A stretch of 64,000 nucleotides of DNA from JBEKCP01 sp049509515 (GTDB taxonomy: Bacteria; Planctomycetota; Planctomycetia; Pirellulales; Thermoguttaceae), in NCBI GenBank assembly GCA_049509515.1, contig JBEKZV010000017.1, forward strand, positions 1 to 64,000, in the 5' to 3' direction. The stretch's first letter is position 1; each line of letters begins with the position of its first letter. Positions 19,809-29,302 of the stretch are shown here, piece after piece. The notes below the pieces were generated by a model. The model made no database searches, was not told the DNA's origin, and worked only from the letters and a program-made list of their open reading frames with translations. A program made the position numbers and the translations under genes.

Positions 19809-21116
19809 ATGGCGGCGAGCACACGGCGAGAATTTCTGGGCACGACGGCTGCCGCGGCGGCCACCCTGGCCCTGGGCCGCTCCGTCTACGGCGCGGCGGA
19901 AAAACGGACGCTCAACCTCGGCCTGATCGGCGCGGGCGGCTACGGCATGGCCGATGCCCGGGCGGCGCTCCGGGCCGGCGGCACGCACCTGGCCGCCGTC
20001 TGCGACGTCGACAGCGACCACCTGGGGCAAAGCGCCGACGAGCTCGCAAAGCTCCAGGCCGGCCGCCCCAAGACGTTCAAGCTCTACCAGGACCTGCTGG
20101 AGCTGAAGGGCCTGGACGCGGTGATCATCGCCACGCCGCCGCACTGGCATGCCCTGCCGTTCATCGCCGCCCTGGAGCGGGGACTGGACATCTACTGCGA
20201 GAAGCCGCTGGCCTACGACATTCGCGAAGGCCGGGCCATGGTCGAGGCCGCCCGGCGGCACGGCCGCATCGTGCAGATCGGCTTCCAGCGGCGGCAAAGT
20301 CCCGCCTTCCGGGAGGTCAAGCAGTTCATCGACTCGGGCGGCGCCGGCCGGATCGTCCAGGTCGACGCCCAGATCCATTACACGGCCGGCACCAAGGACC
20401 CCACGCCGCAAGCCCCGCCCGCCGCGCTCGACTGGGACCTGTGGTGCGGCCCCGGCCCCAAGATCCCCTACAGCCCGCAAGTCGGCCACGTCAACTGGCG
20501 ATTGGAGAAGACCAGCGGGCACGGCCACCTGGTGGATTGGGGCATTCACCTCATCGACGCCTGCCGCACGATCCTGGGCCTGGCCACGCCCACGCAAGTC
20601 ACGGCGGCCGGCGGCCTGTATTATCTGAAGGGCAAGATCACCACGCCCGACACGCTCAGCGTCCACTTCGAGTTCGACCGCGCCCCGCTGGTGTGGCGGC
20701 ACCGCATCTGGGGCGCGGAGGAATACAACCCCGAAACCGGCAACGGCATCTTCTTCTACGGCGACAAGGCGACCGTATTCGCCGGCGACGGCAAGTGGGT
20801 GGTCCTGCCGCGGGGCAAGGGCGCCGAGCGCAAGGCGCCGGCGTTCGAGAAGGCCGAGGCCGATCTCGGCCTGCTGCACGTGGAGGACTTTCTCCGCGCG
20901 GTCCGCACCCGCCGGCCGCCCACGTGCCTGATCGACGACGCCTTCCGCTCCACGGCGACGGTCCAGTTGGCCATGATCGCCTATGAGACGGCCTCGACCA
21001 TCCGCTGGGACGCGGCCTCCGAGCACATCCCCGGCAACCCCGCCGCCGCGCAACTCCTCAAGCGGGCGTACCGCCCGCCCTGGAAACACCCTTTCGATCG
21101 CCAGGGCCAGCCGTAG
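19809..21116 (+). CDS. Tat-exported Gfo/Idh/MocA family oxidoreductase
   Basis: This 435-residue NAD(P)-dependent sugar dehydrogenase-like protein begins with a twin-arginine signal (STRREFLGTTAAAAATLAL), so it is folded with cofactor and exported by Tat. The Rossmann motif is GLIGAGGYGMAD at about residues 40-51. The family lysine motif is EKPLAYD near residue 131, and the conserved WGIHLIDA block is near 241. The C-terminal alpha/beta domain is complete. AAAGGAG is placed ideally before the ATG. Its substrate is unknown, but the setting next to secreted glycosidases suggests oxidation or rearrangement of a released sugar outside the cytoplasm. Confidence 0.9.
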   Translation: MAASTRREFLGTTAAAAATLALGRSVYGAAEKRTLNLGLIGAGGYGMADARAALRAGGTHLAAVCDVDSDHLGQSADELAKLQAGRPKTFKLYQDLLELKGLDAVIIATPPHWHALPFIAALERGLDIYCEKPLAYDIREGRAMVEAARRHGRIVQIGFQRRQSPAFREVKQFIDSGGAGRIVQVDAQIHYTAGTKDPTPQAPPAALDWDLWCGPGPKIPYSPQVGHVNWRLEKTSGHGHLVDWGIHLIDACRTILGLATPTQVTAAGGLYYLKGKITTPDTLSVHFEFDRAPLVWRHRIWGAEEYNPETGNGIFFYGDKATVFAGDGKWVVLPRGKGAERKAPAFEKAEADLGLLHVEDFLRAVRTRRPPTCLIDDAFRSTATVQLAMIAYETASTIRWDAASEHIPGNPAAAQLLKRAYRPPWKHPFDRQGQP

Positions 21117-21121
21117 CCCGA

Positions 21122-21234
21122 TGGTGTGCGGCAAGGTTCTCTGGCAATGTAGTCCGCACACGCCGTGTGCAGAGCCCGGCACACGGCGTGTGCCGGCTAC
21201 ATTACGGTCGCCAGAGAATCTTGCCCCACACGCC
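21122..21234. repeat. 113-bp long inverted repeat (GCACACG/CGTGTGC family)
   Basis: The core has two self-complementary 15-mers, GCACACGCCGTGTGC (21156-21170) and GCACACGGCGTGTGC (21179-21193), which are reverse complements of each other. Flanks continue the pairing: AATGTAG pairs with CTACATT, TTCTCTGGC with GCCAGAGAA, and GTGTGCGGCAAG with CTTGCCCCACAC. The arms total about 50 nt. Copies or partial copies occur at 32129-32206, 59316-59341 and 8841-8857. This copy lies just after the oxidoreductase stop. Confidence 0.85.
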
Positions 21235-21275
21235 CGATGAGCAGCTCTTGAGTCCGAGCCGGGACGTGAATACGC

Positions 21276-21698
21276 CTACGAGTCCTCGGGCATGATCACC
21301 GGCAGGACTTGCCGCCCGCTCTTGCGATACAGCCGGAAATCGCGGTCGAGGGTGAGCACCGTGCTCTCGGGCAATATTTCGGCCATGCGGACGAGGCAGG
21401 CGTCGGCCAGCGACATGGGGACCGTGGCGTACTTGCGGATCAGGCGACCCAGCGGCTCCAACTGCTCCTCAACGTGAAAGGCGACTTCCAAGACCCGGCG
21501 GCGGAGCAGCTCCATAACCGCCTGGGCGCCGCCGGGCACGGCACGCAGCAGGAAACAGGCCTCCGTGAGGACCGGCTCGCAGATCCGCAGGGGCACCGCA
21601 GCCTGGGCCCACTGGAGGCTTGCCCAGTCGTGGCGCTGGTCGCGGCCGTTGAGCAAAGCGACCAGGGGACCGGTGTCTAGCAGGAGCCGCTGGTTCAC
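21276..21698 (-). CDS. PIN-domain ribonuclease toxin (VapC-like)
   Basis: The 140-residue protein has the PIN arrangement of acidic residues: LLLDTGPLVALL at the start, CEPVLTEACFLL near residue 44, SLADACLVRMAE near 98, and STVLTLDRDFRLYR near 115. These toxins cleave RNA until bound by their antitoxin. The GTG start at 21698 overlaps the TGA of the upstream antitoxin in a GTGA arrangement, implying translational coupling; the longer upstream frame merely overlaps the antitoxin gene. All four acidic positions appear intact, so the toxin is probably functional. Confidence 0.85.
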   Translation of the reverse strand: MNQRLLLDTGPLVALLNGRDQRHDWASLQWAQAAVPLRICEPVLTEACFLLRAVPGGAQAVMELLRRRVLEVAFHVEEQLEPLGRLIRKYATVPMSLADACLVRMAEILPESTVLTLDRDFRLYRKSGRQVLPVIMPEDS

Positions 21699-21937
21699 TG
21701 GCCGAAACCCTGCAGGTACCGCGGGTTGCAGGACAAGTCGGGCGGCCCCTCCAAGCACCCCGCCAAATCCCCCGCCGCCTCCAGGGCGGAGCCTTCCGGG
21801 GCACCCTGGCCTTCCGCGAGGGACGTGTCGAGGATGGCACGGAGCACGGCCGATTTGCTCTGGCCTTTCTTTCGAGCCATCGTGGCCAACCGGTCGGCGA
21901 GGGCTTCGGGCAGTCTCAAACACACGGTCTTCATCAC
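21695..21937 (-). CDS. Ribbon-helix-helix antitoxin
   Basis: This 80-residue protein starts with a ribbon-helix-helix DNA-binding domain (KTVCLRLPEALADRLATM, then KGQSKSAVLRAIL, residues about 3-38). A C-terminal tail of about 35 residues is the expected toxin-binding part. It sits directly before the PIN toxin with a 4-nt stop/start overlap. Antitoxins of this kind usually repress their own promoter, which should lie in the region just above 21937. Confidence 0.85.
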   Translation of the reverse strand: MMKTVCLRLPEALADRLATMARKKGQSKSAVLRAILDTSLAEGQGAPEGSALEAAGDLAGCLEGPPDLSCNPRYLQGFGQ

Positions 21938-22342
21938 GGGTTCTCCAGCATGGGATCCTTAGCGGGGCTGTATTACACCCGACACCAAATTGTAATACGC
22001 ACGCCGCGATGTGTCAACCCGGGCCCGGGCCCGCGCGCCCTGCCCCCTGGGCAGCCCTGTTCTCTGGGGGGGCTATTGACTTTTGGCATAGAGGCGCGAT
22101 AAAGGGGGCCGTTCCCCACCCTCGGAGGCCCACCGGCCAACGGGGACGGGGGCACAACGGTCGGAGGCGCGGGCATGTTTCCGCCCACCAGCACCGGTCT
22201 TCACCAGCCACCGAGAGGCATTCCCTGGTGGTCCGCGGGTACTCTGCCTTCCCGTGGCGCGTGGATGTGGCCGGGCGCGATTCCTACGCCGAATTGCTCC
22301 AGTATCGGGCTTGCACTGGGGACAGCATAAAGGAGAGAGGTC
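21938..22342. other. Divergent intergenic region before the giant surface protein
   Basis: About 400 bp separate the toxin-antitoxin operon from the divergent surface-protein gene. Just upstream of the antitoxin, an AT-richer stretch near 21967-22000 (TGTATTACACC and TTGTAATACGC, an imperfect inverted pair containing TGTATTAC/GTAATAC) is a plausible autoregulatory operator. No gene is supported here. The right end carries AAAGGAGAGAGG, the ribosome binding site of the next gene. Confidence 0.5.
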
Positions 22343-25300
22343 ATGCATCGAGGTCTTCGTTTTCCGAGAGGGGCCGGCCGCCGCAGCAGGAGGCCGCGAG
22401 CCGGGGCACTTGGGCTTTCTGTCGGTCGCCGCCGACTCGTTTGCGAGCCGCTGGAACCAAGGCTGGTGCTAGGCGCGGCGCCCCACTTCTCGCAAATGAT
22501 CGTCTTCGGCGATAGCCTGTCCGACACGGGCAACGTGCCGCCCGCGATCGCTTGGGATGTCAAAGGCCTTAAGGAAAGCAACGGCCGGTTCACTTCTGAT
22601 CCGACGAGCAGCCCCCCAAGTTCCAACACGGGCGTTTGGGAGGAAGAATTGGCCGCACAACTCGGTATCCCGGCAGCAACTCCCGCTTCCTCGGGTGGGG
22701 AGAACTGGGCGACAGGGGGAGCGCAAACGGGCCAGGGGGACGAGTCCGGCGCAGCTTGGTTTGCTGATGCCATGAATTATCCCTATGGCTTTCCCAATGT
22801 TGGCCAGCAGATTAGCGACTTCTTCGGCCAGGCTATGGTCTTTCCCGGTAACACGCTTTACGCAATCTGGGCCGGTGGGAACGATTTGATTGCCGCCGCA
22901 GACAATGCGCAATCCTCGGGACAGACCCCCGGAATACATGATTTCGAGTCTACAGCAGCCATCGCCGTCACGAACATCACGACCTACATCAACCAGCTTA
23001 TCACCAATGGCAGCAGTAGCGCCAAGTTCATCCTCTGGCCAAACCTACCCGAACTGGATCAGATACCTCATGCGCAGGGCTCATATAATCCACGCAACAT
23101 TGACCCCGGGTACTCCCCCTCTATAAATGCCGCCCTCGCCGATGCCGTGCAGACATTTAATACCGACTGGGCCTTGGAACTTGGACAACTCCGCCGCAAT
23201 AACCCGGGCGTCACGTTTTACGGCCTCGATGTCCATTCACTGTTTAACGAGATGCTAGATGGGACCTACCCAGGCTACACCTTTACGAACACCGTGAGTG
23301 AGGCTTGGCCCGACGCCACCCTGACCCAGATCGCAAGCGCGGATACTTATCTCTTTTGGGACGGTATGCACCCAACCGAGAAAGCGCACAAGCTACTCGG
23401 AGATGCGGCCTACGCCCTCATATCGTCCTCCCCGTCGGTCAACAGTTTTGTGGTCAGCCCGACAGCCTTGACCCAGGGTACGTCCGTGCAAATCCAGTGG
23501 ACGGTGTCGGACGCTACTGGCCCGGGGTTGAAGCAGGTCGAGTTGTGGCGCGCGCCCGACGCAAACGGAGTCCCGGGCAACTGGGGAAGCTCCCCCATCC
23601 AAACTGTTGCCGTTTCCGGCACTGGCCAGGTCGCGGGCTCCTTTGTCGACAGTAACCCACCGGTGGGCGTGTGGTGGTACGGCATTCACGTCGTGGACGA
23701 GAATAACGTCTATAGCACGGAGCAAGACGCCGGTCTAGGCCCAACGTCAGTGACCGTCAATCCGCCGGCGCACGTGCCGCCAAGCGTCGGGTCGCTGAGC
23801 GGGAGCCCGAACCCGGTGGTCCTTGGGAGCACTCTGACGCTGACAGCCAACAACGTCACGGATAGTGACGGAACAGTGGTTGCCGTGGGATTTTACCGCG
23901 ACGTGAACGGGAACGGCGCAATCGACCGCGGCACGGACGAGTTCTTGGGGCTCGGGACCCAAAACGGGACGACTTGGACATGGACAGGCTCGACCAGCGG
24001 ATTCCCGACGCGAAGCAATACCTACATGGCGTGGGCGGAGGACGATGACTACGCGTACAGCAACACCGTGACGACAACCGGGACGGTTAATTCGCCAACA
24101 AGCCCCACGCTCGGGGTCAGCGTGATATCGCTGACATTGCCCACAGCTACCCAAGGCACGGCCGGCGCCACCGCGGGCTTTACCGTCAACGGCAGCGGGC
24201 TGGGCGGCACCGATAGCGTGCTCCTGTGGGCACCCACCGGGTGTGAAATCTCGCAAAACTACACCTCCGGCTTCGCCGACGTATTGTCGCTTTACACCGA
24301 CGCAAGCGGCGACCTCTCCAGCACCACGGTGTACGCCCGGATCAGCGCCGCGGCCACGGCCAGCGTCAACGGCTATCTCGCGGTCGACGACACCCTCCAT
24401 AGCAGCCTCGACAAGTTAATCCCGGTCAACGGCACGGTACAGGCGGTCCACCAGCCGCCGAGCATCGGCTCGCTGAGAACGAGCCCGGAGCCGGTGATCC
24501 AAGGAAGCGACCTGACGTTGACGGCCAGTAACGTCACCGACAGCGACGGCACGGTCGTTGGCGTGGATTTTTACTGCGAGAGCAACGGGCAGCCGGGGTT
24601 ACAGACCGGCTCCGGGGGCGATACGTTTCTTGGCAGTGGGACCCAGAGCGCGAGCACTTGGTCGTGGGACGGCTCGACAGCCGGTTTCGCCCTCGGCGCC
24701 AACACCTATTACGCGGTCGCCCAGGACAACGATGGGGCTCTAAGCGACCCGGTGAGCACAACGGGCACGGTCACGGGCACGCCTGAAATCGTTGTCGAGG
24801 GCTGGGACGGTGGCACTGCCGGAAACATTTTCAACGGCCAAGGCGACGGCTGTGGAACGTACTTCGGCTCGGTGGCCCAGAACTCCGCGGCACCCACCCA
24901 ATCGTTCACGGTTCAAAACACAGGGACGGGAACGCTCACCATTGGCGCGATGACCGTGCCTCCGGGGTTCACAATTACCGGTCCACTCGCAAGCACCATC
25001 CCTGCGGGCGGCAGCGACAACTTCACCGTGCAGATGAGCACGGCTAACCCGGGCACGCTCGGTGGCGGCGTTAGCTTCACGAGCAATGCGGCGGGCTCCC
25101 CCTTCTCTTTTGCAATATCTGGGACAGTGACTTTCGCCGGCCCAGCAACTACGACCACGGTGCTCAGCGCATCGCCGCCTTCCAGCACCTACGGCCAGCC
25201 GGTGACGCTCACGGCAACCATCGCTCTCCTGCCGGACGGGAGCGCGACCCCGAACGGCGGGACGGTCACATTTATTGATGGGGGAACAGCGCTCGGCACA

Positions 25301-27955
25301 GCGACAGTGAGCGGAGGGATTGGGGCCATTTCGACCACGGCGATCCAGGCAGGCTCGCAGGAACTGACGGCAGTCTACAGCGGCTACAGTTCCGAGTTTC
25401 CGGGCAGTACCAGCTCGATGATCACCACATTCGCAGGAAGCCCTGAAGTCGGCGGGCCTTCCGACGTGGCGATTGACGCGAGCGGCGACGTGTTCATTGC
25501 TGACACAGGCGACAATTGCATCCGCGAAGTCGTCGTTTCTAGCGGTGCAATCATAACTATTGCAGGTAATGGAACCGCGGGCTACAACGGCGACGGCATC
25601 CAGGCCACCGCGGCATCACTTAATGGGCCCCAAGGAGTGGCCCTTGATGGTCTGGGGCATCTCTTCATTGCGGACACGTGGAACTGCCGCATTCGTGAGG
25701 TTGATCTTTCCACGGGCCTCATCAGCACAGTGGTTGGCAATGGAACCGCCGGATTTAATGGGGACGGTTCCCCCGCTACCGGTGTGGAACTCAACCATCC
25801 CACCCGCATCGCATTGGACGGCGCCGGCGACATTTTTGTCGCCGACATGTTGAACAACCGCGTCCGGGAGTTCATCGCGGCCACAAACTCGATCAGGACG
25901 GTAGCCGGCTGTGCAACGGGCGGATTTGGCGGCGATGGCGGCCCGCCCACTTCGGCGTCACTCGCCGGACCGATGGGCGTTGCGTTGGACGCGAGCGGCG
26001 ACCTGTTCATCGCGGACTCTGGCAACAACCGCATCCGTGAGGTGAACGTTTCCACAAGCAGGATTACGACAGTTGCCGGCGGCAACAGTGGAGTATGGGT
26101 CGGCGACAACATTCAGGCTACCGCAGCGTCTTTCGGTGATCCGATAGATGTTACCCTGGACAAGAACGGAAACCTGATCTTTGTGGCCTCGGGCTCACTC
26201 CGCGTTTGCAAGGTGGATATGTCCAGTGGCATACTTACAACTGTCGTCGGCAATGGCCACTGCGGGGCCACAGACGGGGCTTCGCCGCTGGGCGCGCAAG
26301 TGTGGTCGGTCGACGGCCTAGCAGTTGCGGGCAACGGCGACTTGTACCTTGCCGACCAAGCGCGTGGGGTTCGCGTGGTCCGCCCATGTCTTTCCGCGAC
26401 TGTGACGCAGGCGACATTGGCGGTCGCGGCCGACAACAGCAACGGGGTATACGGTGCCGGGAGCCCGGCCCTGACAGCCACAATCAGCGGCTTCCAAAAT
26501 GGCGAGACGCTGGCGACCAGCGACGTGACGGGCAGCCCCGGCTTCACCTGCTCCGCCACGAGCGCCAGCCCGGTGGGGAATTACACGATTTTCGCGGGCC
26601 CGGGCACGCTGGCTTCCCAGAACTACACGTTCACTTTCGCCAACGGGACACTCAACGTTGTCCCGGCGACGTTGACCGTCGCGGCGGAGGACGAAAGCCG
26701 CGCGTACGGCGACCCAAACCCGACATTCGTGCCCACTTACTCCGGCTTTGTGAGCGGCGACACGCTGGCGACCAGCGGCGTGACGGGCAGCCCCGGCTTG
26801 ACCTGTTCCGCCGCGAGCACAAGCCCTGTGGGGGACTATACGATCGTCGCGGGGCCCGGCACCCTGGCCGCGCAGAACTACAGTTTCGCTTTCGTGGATG
26901 GCACGCTCGATGTGACCCCCGCGACGTTGACCGTGACCCCGGCCGACTGGACCTCGGCGGGCCTGACCTTGACGCTAGGCGGCGACGGCAATTTGCACAC
27001 CTACATCACGGGCTCGGCGCCGCTAGCCGACGCGGTCCCACCGTGCCCGCCGACCTGCGTCACGAGCATCGGGATTACGGCTCCAAGCGACACGTCCGCC
27101 GACCTAACCATCGATTCCGCGGCTGGCGACCCGATCCCGGCTGGCGGCCTGGCCTATTGCGGGGCCGGCGGCCTGATAATAACCGGCGGCGGCTCCGTCG
27201 CCCTGTCCCTGCCGAACGCCTACGCCGGCGGCACCACGGTGAGCGATGGAGTGCTGGTGGCCGAAAGCAGTTCAGCAATCCCAGCCAGTTCGGCCCTTTC
27301 GGTTGGTGCGGACGGCTCCGTCGTGCTAGGCGAGCCCGGCACCGTTGAGGGCCCGATGATGGCTCAGGTGGCCCCCGGCGGGGTTCTTCAGGCGGGCGTG
27401 GCGGCCGCCGGGCAGGCCGGCACCGGGACGGCGGCACTGGTGGTGAGCGGTGCGAGCGTCGCGCCGGCCGGCGGAGGGGCGGGTTCTCCGGAAGTCAGCG
27501 ATTCGGTCCTCGCGGCCGCGGCGGCCGTGGCCCCCGCAGCAGTGGATCGTTTGTTGGCCGCCCAGCCGGTCCCCGAATCCAACGCGGTGGCCTCCGCCGT
27601 CGTCGGCCGACCCGCGGGAGGGGGACAGTCCCATTTTCGTGGAACGAAAATTGGGACAGTCCCCAGGTTGTGGCCGCTGGCCGTGTTGCCGCCTTCACCG
27701 GTTCCAAGTTCTTCATCCTTCACCCTTCCCCCTTCATCCTTGGCGTTGCCGGCGGGGGATACAATGCCCCAAGTTGCCGCCCTGCGGACCGCCGCATCCG
27801 GCCAGGCGAGCGATGAGGTCCTGCTCCGCTTCACGGGGGCCCGAGCGGGAAACACCGCAGCGGGGGCCGGCAATCGGCATCCCGCGACGCCGCTCTTCGG
27901 CCTCGACCTCCAGACGCTGGACCTCCTGGCCGGGACCGCCATGAAACGGCAGTGA
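22343..27955 (+). CDS. Giant secreted GDSL-esterase / NHL / MBG surface protein
   Basis: This 1870-residue protein has a basic N terminus with the planctomycete LEPR-XLL export motif (CEPLEPRLVLGAAP, about residues 34-47). An SGNH/GDSL hydrolase follows: block I is FGDSLSDTGN near residue 54, block III is WAGGNDLI near 176, and the catalytic Asp/His are in WDGMHPTEKAH near 340. Ig-like and PKD-like repeats with VTDSDGTVV fill about 370-1020. NHL propeller repeats (VALDASGDLFIADSGNNRIREV and kin, read in parts) cover about 1027-1345, two MBG repeats (GDTLATSGVTGSPGL type) about 1355-1525, and an autotransporter-associated strand near 1600-1660. A tail of about 60 residues ends it (FGLDLQTLDLLAG), also found as a relic at 8233-8418. 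A GGGACAGTCCC repeat is inserted in frame near residue 1760. Confidence 0.88.
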   Translation: MHRGLRFPRGAGRRSRRPRAGALGLSVGRRRLVCEPLEPRLVLGAAPHFSQMIVFGDSLSDTGNVPPAIAWDVKGLKESNGRFTSDPTSSPPSSNTGVWEEELAAQLGIPAATPASSGGENWATGGAQTGQGDESGAAWFADAMNYPYGFPNVGQQISDFFGQAMVFPGNTLYAIWAGGNDLIAAADNAQSSGQTPGIHDFESTAAIAVTNITTYINQLITNGSSSAKFILWPNLPELDQIPHAQGSYNPRNIDPGYSPSINAALADAVQTFNTDWALELGQLRRNNPGVTFYGLDVHSLFNEMLDGTYPGYTFTNTVSEAWPDATLTQIASADTYLFWDGMHPTEKAHKLLGDAAYALISSSPSVNSFVVSPTALTQGTSVQIQWTVSDATGPGLKQVELWRAPDANGVPGNWGSSPIQTVAVSGTGQVAGSFVDSNPPVGVWWYGIHVVDENNVYSTEQDAGLGPTSVTVNPPAHVPPSVGSLSGSPNPVVLGSTLTLTANNVTDSDGTVVAVGFYRDVNGNGAIDRGTDEFLGLGTQNGTTWTWTGSTSGFPTRSNTYMAWAEDDDYAYSNTVTTTGTVNSPTSPTLGVSVISLTLPTATQGTAGATAGFTVNGSGLGGTDSVLLWAPTGCEISQNYTSGFADVLSLYTDASGDLSSTTVYARISAAATASVNGYLAVDDTLHSSLDKLIPVNGTVQAVHQPPSIGSLRTSPEPVIQGSDLTLTASNVTDSDGTVVGVDFYCESNGQPGLQTGSGGDTFLGSGTQSASTWSWDGSTAGFALGANTYYAVAQDNDGALSDPVSTTGTVTGTPEIVVEGWDGGTAGNIFNGQGDGCGTYFGSVAQNSAAPTQSFTVQNTGTGTLTIGAMTVPPGFTITGPLASTIPAGGSDNFTVQMSTANPGTLGGGVSFTSNAAGSPFSFAISGTVTFAGPATTTTVLSASPPSSTYGQPVTLTATIALLPDGSATPNGGTVTFIDGGTALGTATVSGGIGAISTTAIQAGSQELTAVYSGYSSEFPGSTSSMITTFAGSPEVGGPSDVAIDASGDVFIADTGDNCIREVVVSSGAIITIAGNGTAGYNGDGIQATAASLNGPQGVALDGLGHLFIADTWNCRIREVDLSTGLISTVVGNGTAGFNGDGSPATGVELNHPTRIALDGAGDIFVADMLNNRVREFIAATNSIRTVAGCATGGFGGDGGPPTSASLAGPMGVALDASGDLFIADSGNNRIREVNVSTSRITTVAGGNSGVWVGDNIQATAASFGDPIDVTLDKNGNLIFVASGSLRVCKVDMSSGILTTVVGNGHCGATDGASPLGAQVWSVDGLAVAGNGDLYLADQARGVRVVRPCLSATVTQATLAVAADNSNGVYGAGSPALTATISGFQNGETLATSDVTGSPGFTCSATSASPVGNYTIFAGPGTLASQNYTFTFANGTLNVVPATLTVAAEDESRAYGDPNPTFVPTYSGFVSGDTLATSGVTGSPGLTCSAASTSPVGDYTIVAGPGTLAAQNYSFAFVDGTLDVTPATLTVTPADWTSAGLTLTLGGDGNLHTYITGSAPLADAVPPCPPTCVTSIGITAPSDTSADLTIDSAAGDPIPAGGLAYCGAGGLIITGGGSVALSLPNAYAGGTTVSDGVLVAESSSAIPASSALSVGADGSVVLGEPGTVEGPMMAQVAPGGVLQAGVAAAGQAGTGTAALVVSGASVAPAGGGAGSPEVSDSVLAAAAAVAPAAVDRLLAAQPVPESNAVASAVVGRPAGGGQSHFRGTKIGTVPRLWPLAVLPPSPVPSSSSFTLPPSSLALPAGDTMPQVAALRTAASGQASDEVLLRFTGARAGNTAAGAGNRHPATPLFGLDLQTLDLLAGTAMKRQ
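27622..27664. repeat. GGGACAGTCCC hairpin repeat inside a coding region
   Basis: GGGACAGTCCC occurs twice (27622-27632 and about 27653-27663) around an ATTTTCGT-GGA-ACGAAAAT hairpin. The 43-bp block is compact, repeat-like and out of keeping with its surroundings, but it keeps the host frame open, encoding roughly GQSHFRGTKIGTVP in the C-terminal linker of the giant surface protein. Confidence 0.75.
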
Positions 27956-27963
27956 GGCGGGAT

Positions 27964-29214
27964 TCACTGCTGCGCGAGCACGTACTGGTGCCACTGCCGC
28001 GTCAGCTCTTTTTCGTCCCAGCCGTAGACGCGCAGGACGGTCTTCAGCGTGGCCCTTTCCCCGCGGAGCGCCACGACCAGCTCCGCGAGCTTGGCGGGCT
28101 GCTTGGCCAGCAAGCCCGTCAGGCTCCAGGCCTCGGCGTAGTGCGGCAGGAGCATCGTGGTGGTGTCCATCTGCAGCAGGTCGCCCACCGGCGAGATTTC
28201 CTTGGTCGCGATGCGGTGCTGAACCAGGTGGATCCAGGCCCGGCCGTCCGCGCCCAGGTTGCGGCCCTCGTTCTGGTAGCTGTTGCTGAACAGCATGACG
28301 CTGGGCGTGCCGGCCAGCACCGCCTCCAGGCCGTTGGCGAAACCGGTGGCCAGCGGGGCGTGCCGCTGCGACTCGACCAGTTGCGTGAAGTACATGTAGC
28401 CCATGCCCGTGGCCACGAAACGGTGCAGTTGATCGGCTTTTTGCCCCTCCATGCAGAACACGGAGAAGTTCGGGGGGCAGTAGCCGGGCCACTTGAGCAT
28501 CGCCGCCTTCAGCCCGACGGTGCTGCCGGGGTTGTCCCGGGCGAACGGGTCGCCCATGACGTCGAACATGGCCAGGATCCACTTCTCGTACTCGTAGCGG
28601 TGCTTGATGAGGATGACGTGGGCCGCGCGCTTGTCCAGGCCGGAGCGGATCGGCTCCTTGCACCTCGCCTCCAGGAACTTCTCCAGCTTCTGGATGTCCG
28701 GGAAGTAGACGACCTGATCGTCCTTGGCCGCCCACAACGTGACGTGCCGCCCTGCGACCGGAGACACGTTCGCGCCGCTCGCCTTGGTGATCTCGGCGAT
28801 CTGCTCCAGGATCTTGTCGCGCTGGGCCTCGGTGATCCGCAGCCCCTGGCCGGGCACCAAGGGCACGGCGCGGACCGCCTTGGCGGCGTAAGCGGCCTTG
28901 AGGGCCTCGATCTGCTCGGCATCGAAACCCATGCGGCGGAGCTGGTACTGGGTGGCCGCCGTGACCTCGAACCCCACGCCCTGCTCGGCCGCCATTTCCA
29001 CGATCCGCGCCTGCGTCTGCCGCTGCTGCCGCATCTGGACGATGGCCTGCATAGTCAGGCGGCCCGGCTGGCCTTTCTCCGCCGGCTGCTCCTCGGCCTT
29101 GGCCGCCTGGCCGCGGGGCGGCGGCGCCGGCCCCTCCTCTTGCCCCGCGGCCCACCGGCCGGCGGAGAGGACCAGGACCACAGCGAGTTCCAGGCCAAGA
29201 GCGGTATTTCGCAT
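27964..29214 (-). CDS. Secreted hypothetical protein, gluzincin-like layout without HExxH
   Basis: The 416-residue protein has a signal peptide (MRNTALGLELAVVLVLSAG, cleaved near AAG), an Ala/Glu/Pro-rich low-complexity segment, a helical region (about 50-150) and a C-terminal domain. That domain has the sequential helices of peptidase-MA/DUF1570-type proteins common in planctomycetes (LATGFANGLEAVLAG, LLPHYAEAWSLTGLLA). Where a zinc-binding HExxH would be expected I find none, so if the relationship is real it is a non-catalytic relative. It ends 8 bp from the convergent giant surface protein and is followed upstream by the TetR gene on the same strand. Confidence 0.6.
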   Translation of the reverse strand: MRNTALGLELAVVLVLSAGRWAAGQEEGPAPPPRGQAAKAEEQPAEKGQPGRLTMQAIVQMRQQRQTQARIVEMAAEQGVGFEVTAATQYQLRRMGFDAEQIEALKAAYAAKAVRAVPLVPGQGLRITEAQRDKILEQIAEITKASGANVSPVAGRHVTLWAAKDDQVVYFPDIQKLEKFLEARCKEPIRSGLDKRAAHVILIKHRYEYEKWILAMFDVMGDPFARDNPGSTVGLKAAMLKWPGYCPPNFSVFCMEGQKADQLHRFVATGMGYMYFTQLVESQRHAPLATGFANGLEAVLAGTPSVMLFSNSYQNEGRNLGADGRAWIHLVQHRIATKEISPVGDLLQMDTTTMLLPHYAEAWSLTGLLAKQPAKLAELVVALRGERATLKTVLRVYGWDEKELTRQWHQYVLAQQ

Positions 29215-29302
29215 AGATCCCCGATTATCGCCCCCGGCCCGCCAGACCGCAAGATGCGATCGAGCCGATAGGGCGGTGTCCCCTCGGCCCGATCGGCACC
29301 CG

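Noticed and set aside
25430..26400. NHL repeats read as a separate protein
   Set aside because: They are in one continuous frame with the GDSL and MBG domains and have no internal start with a ribosome binding site.
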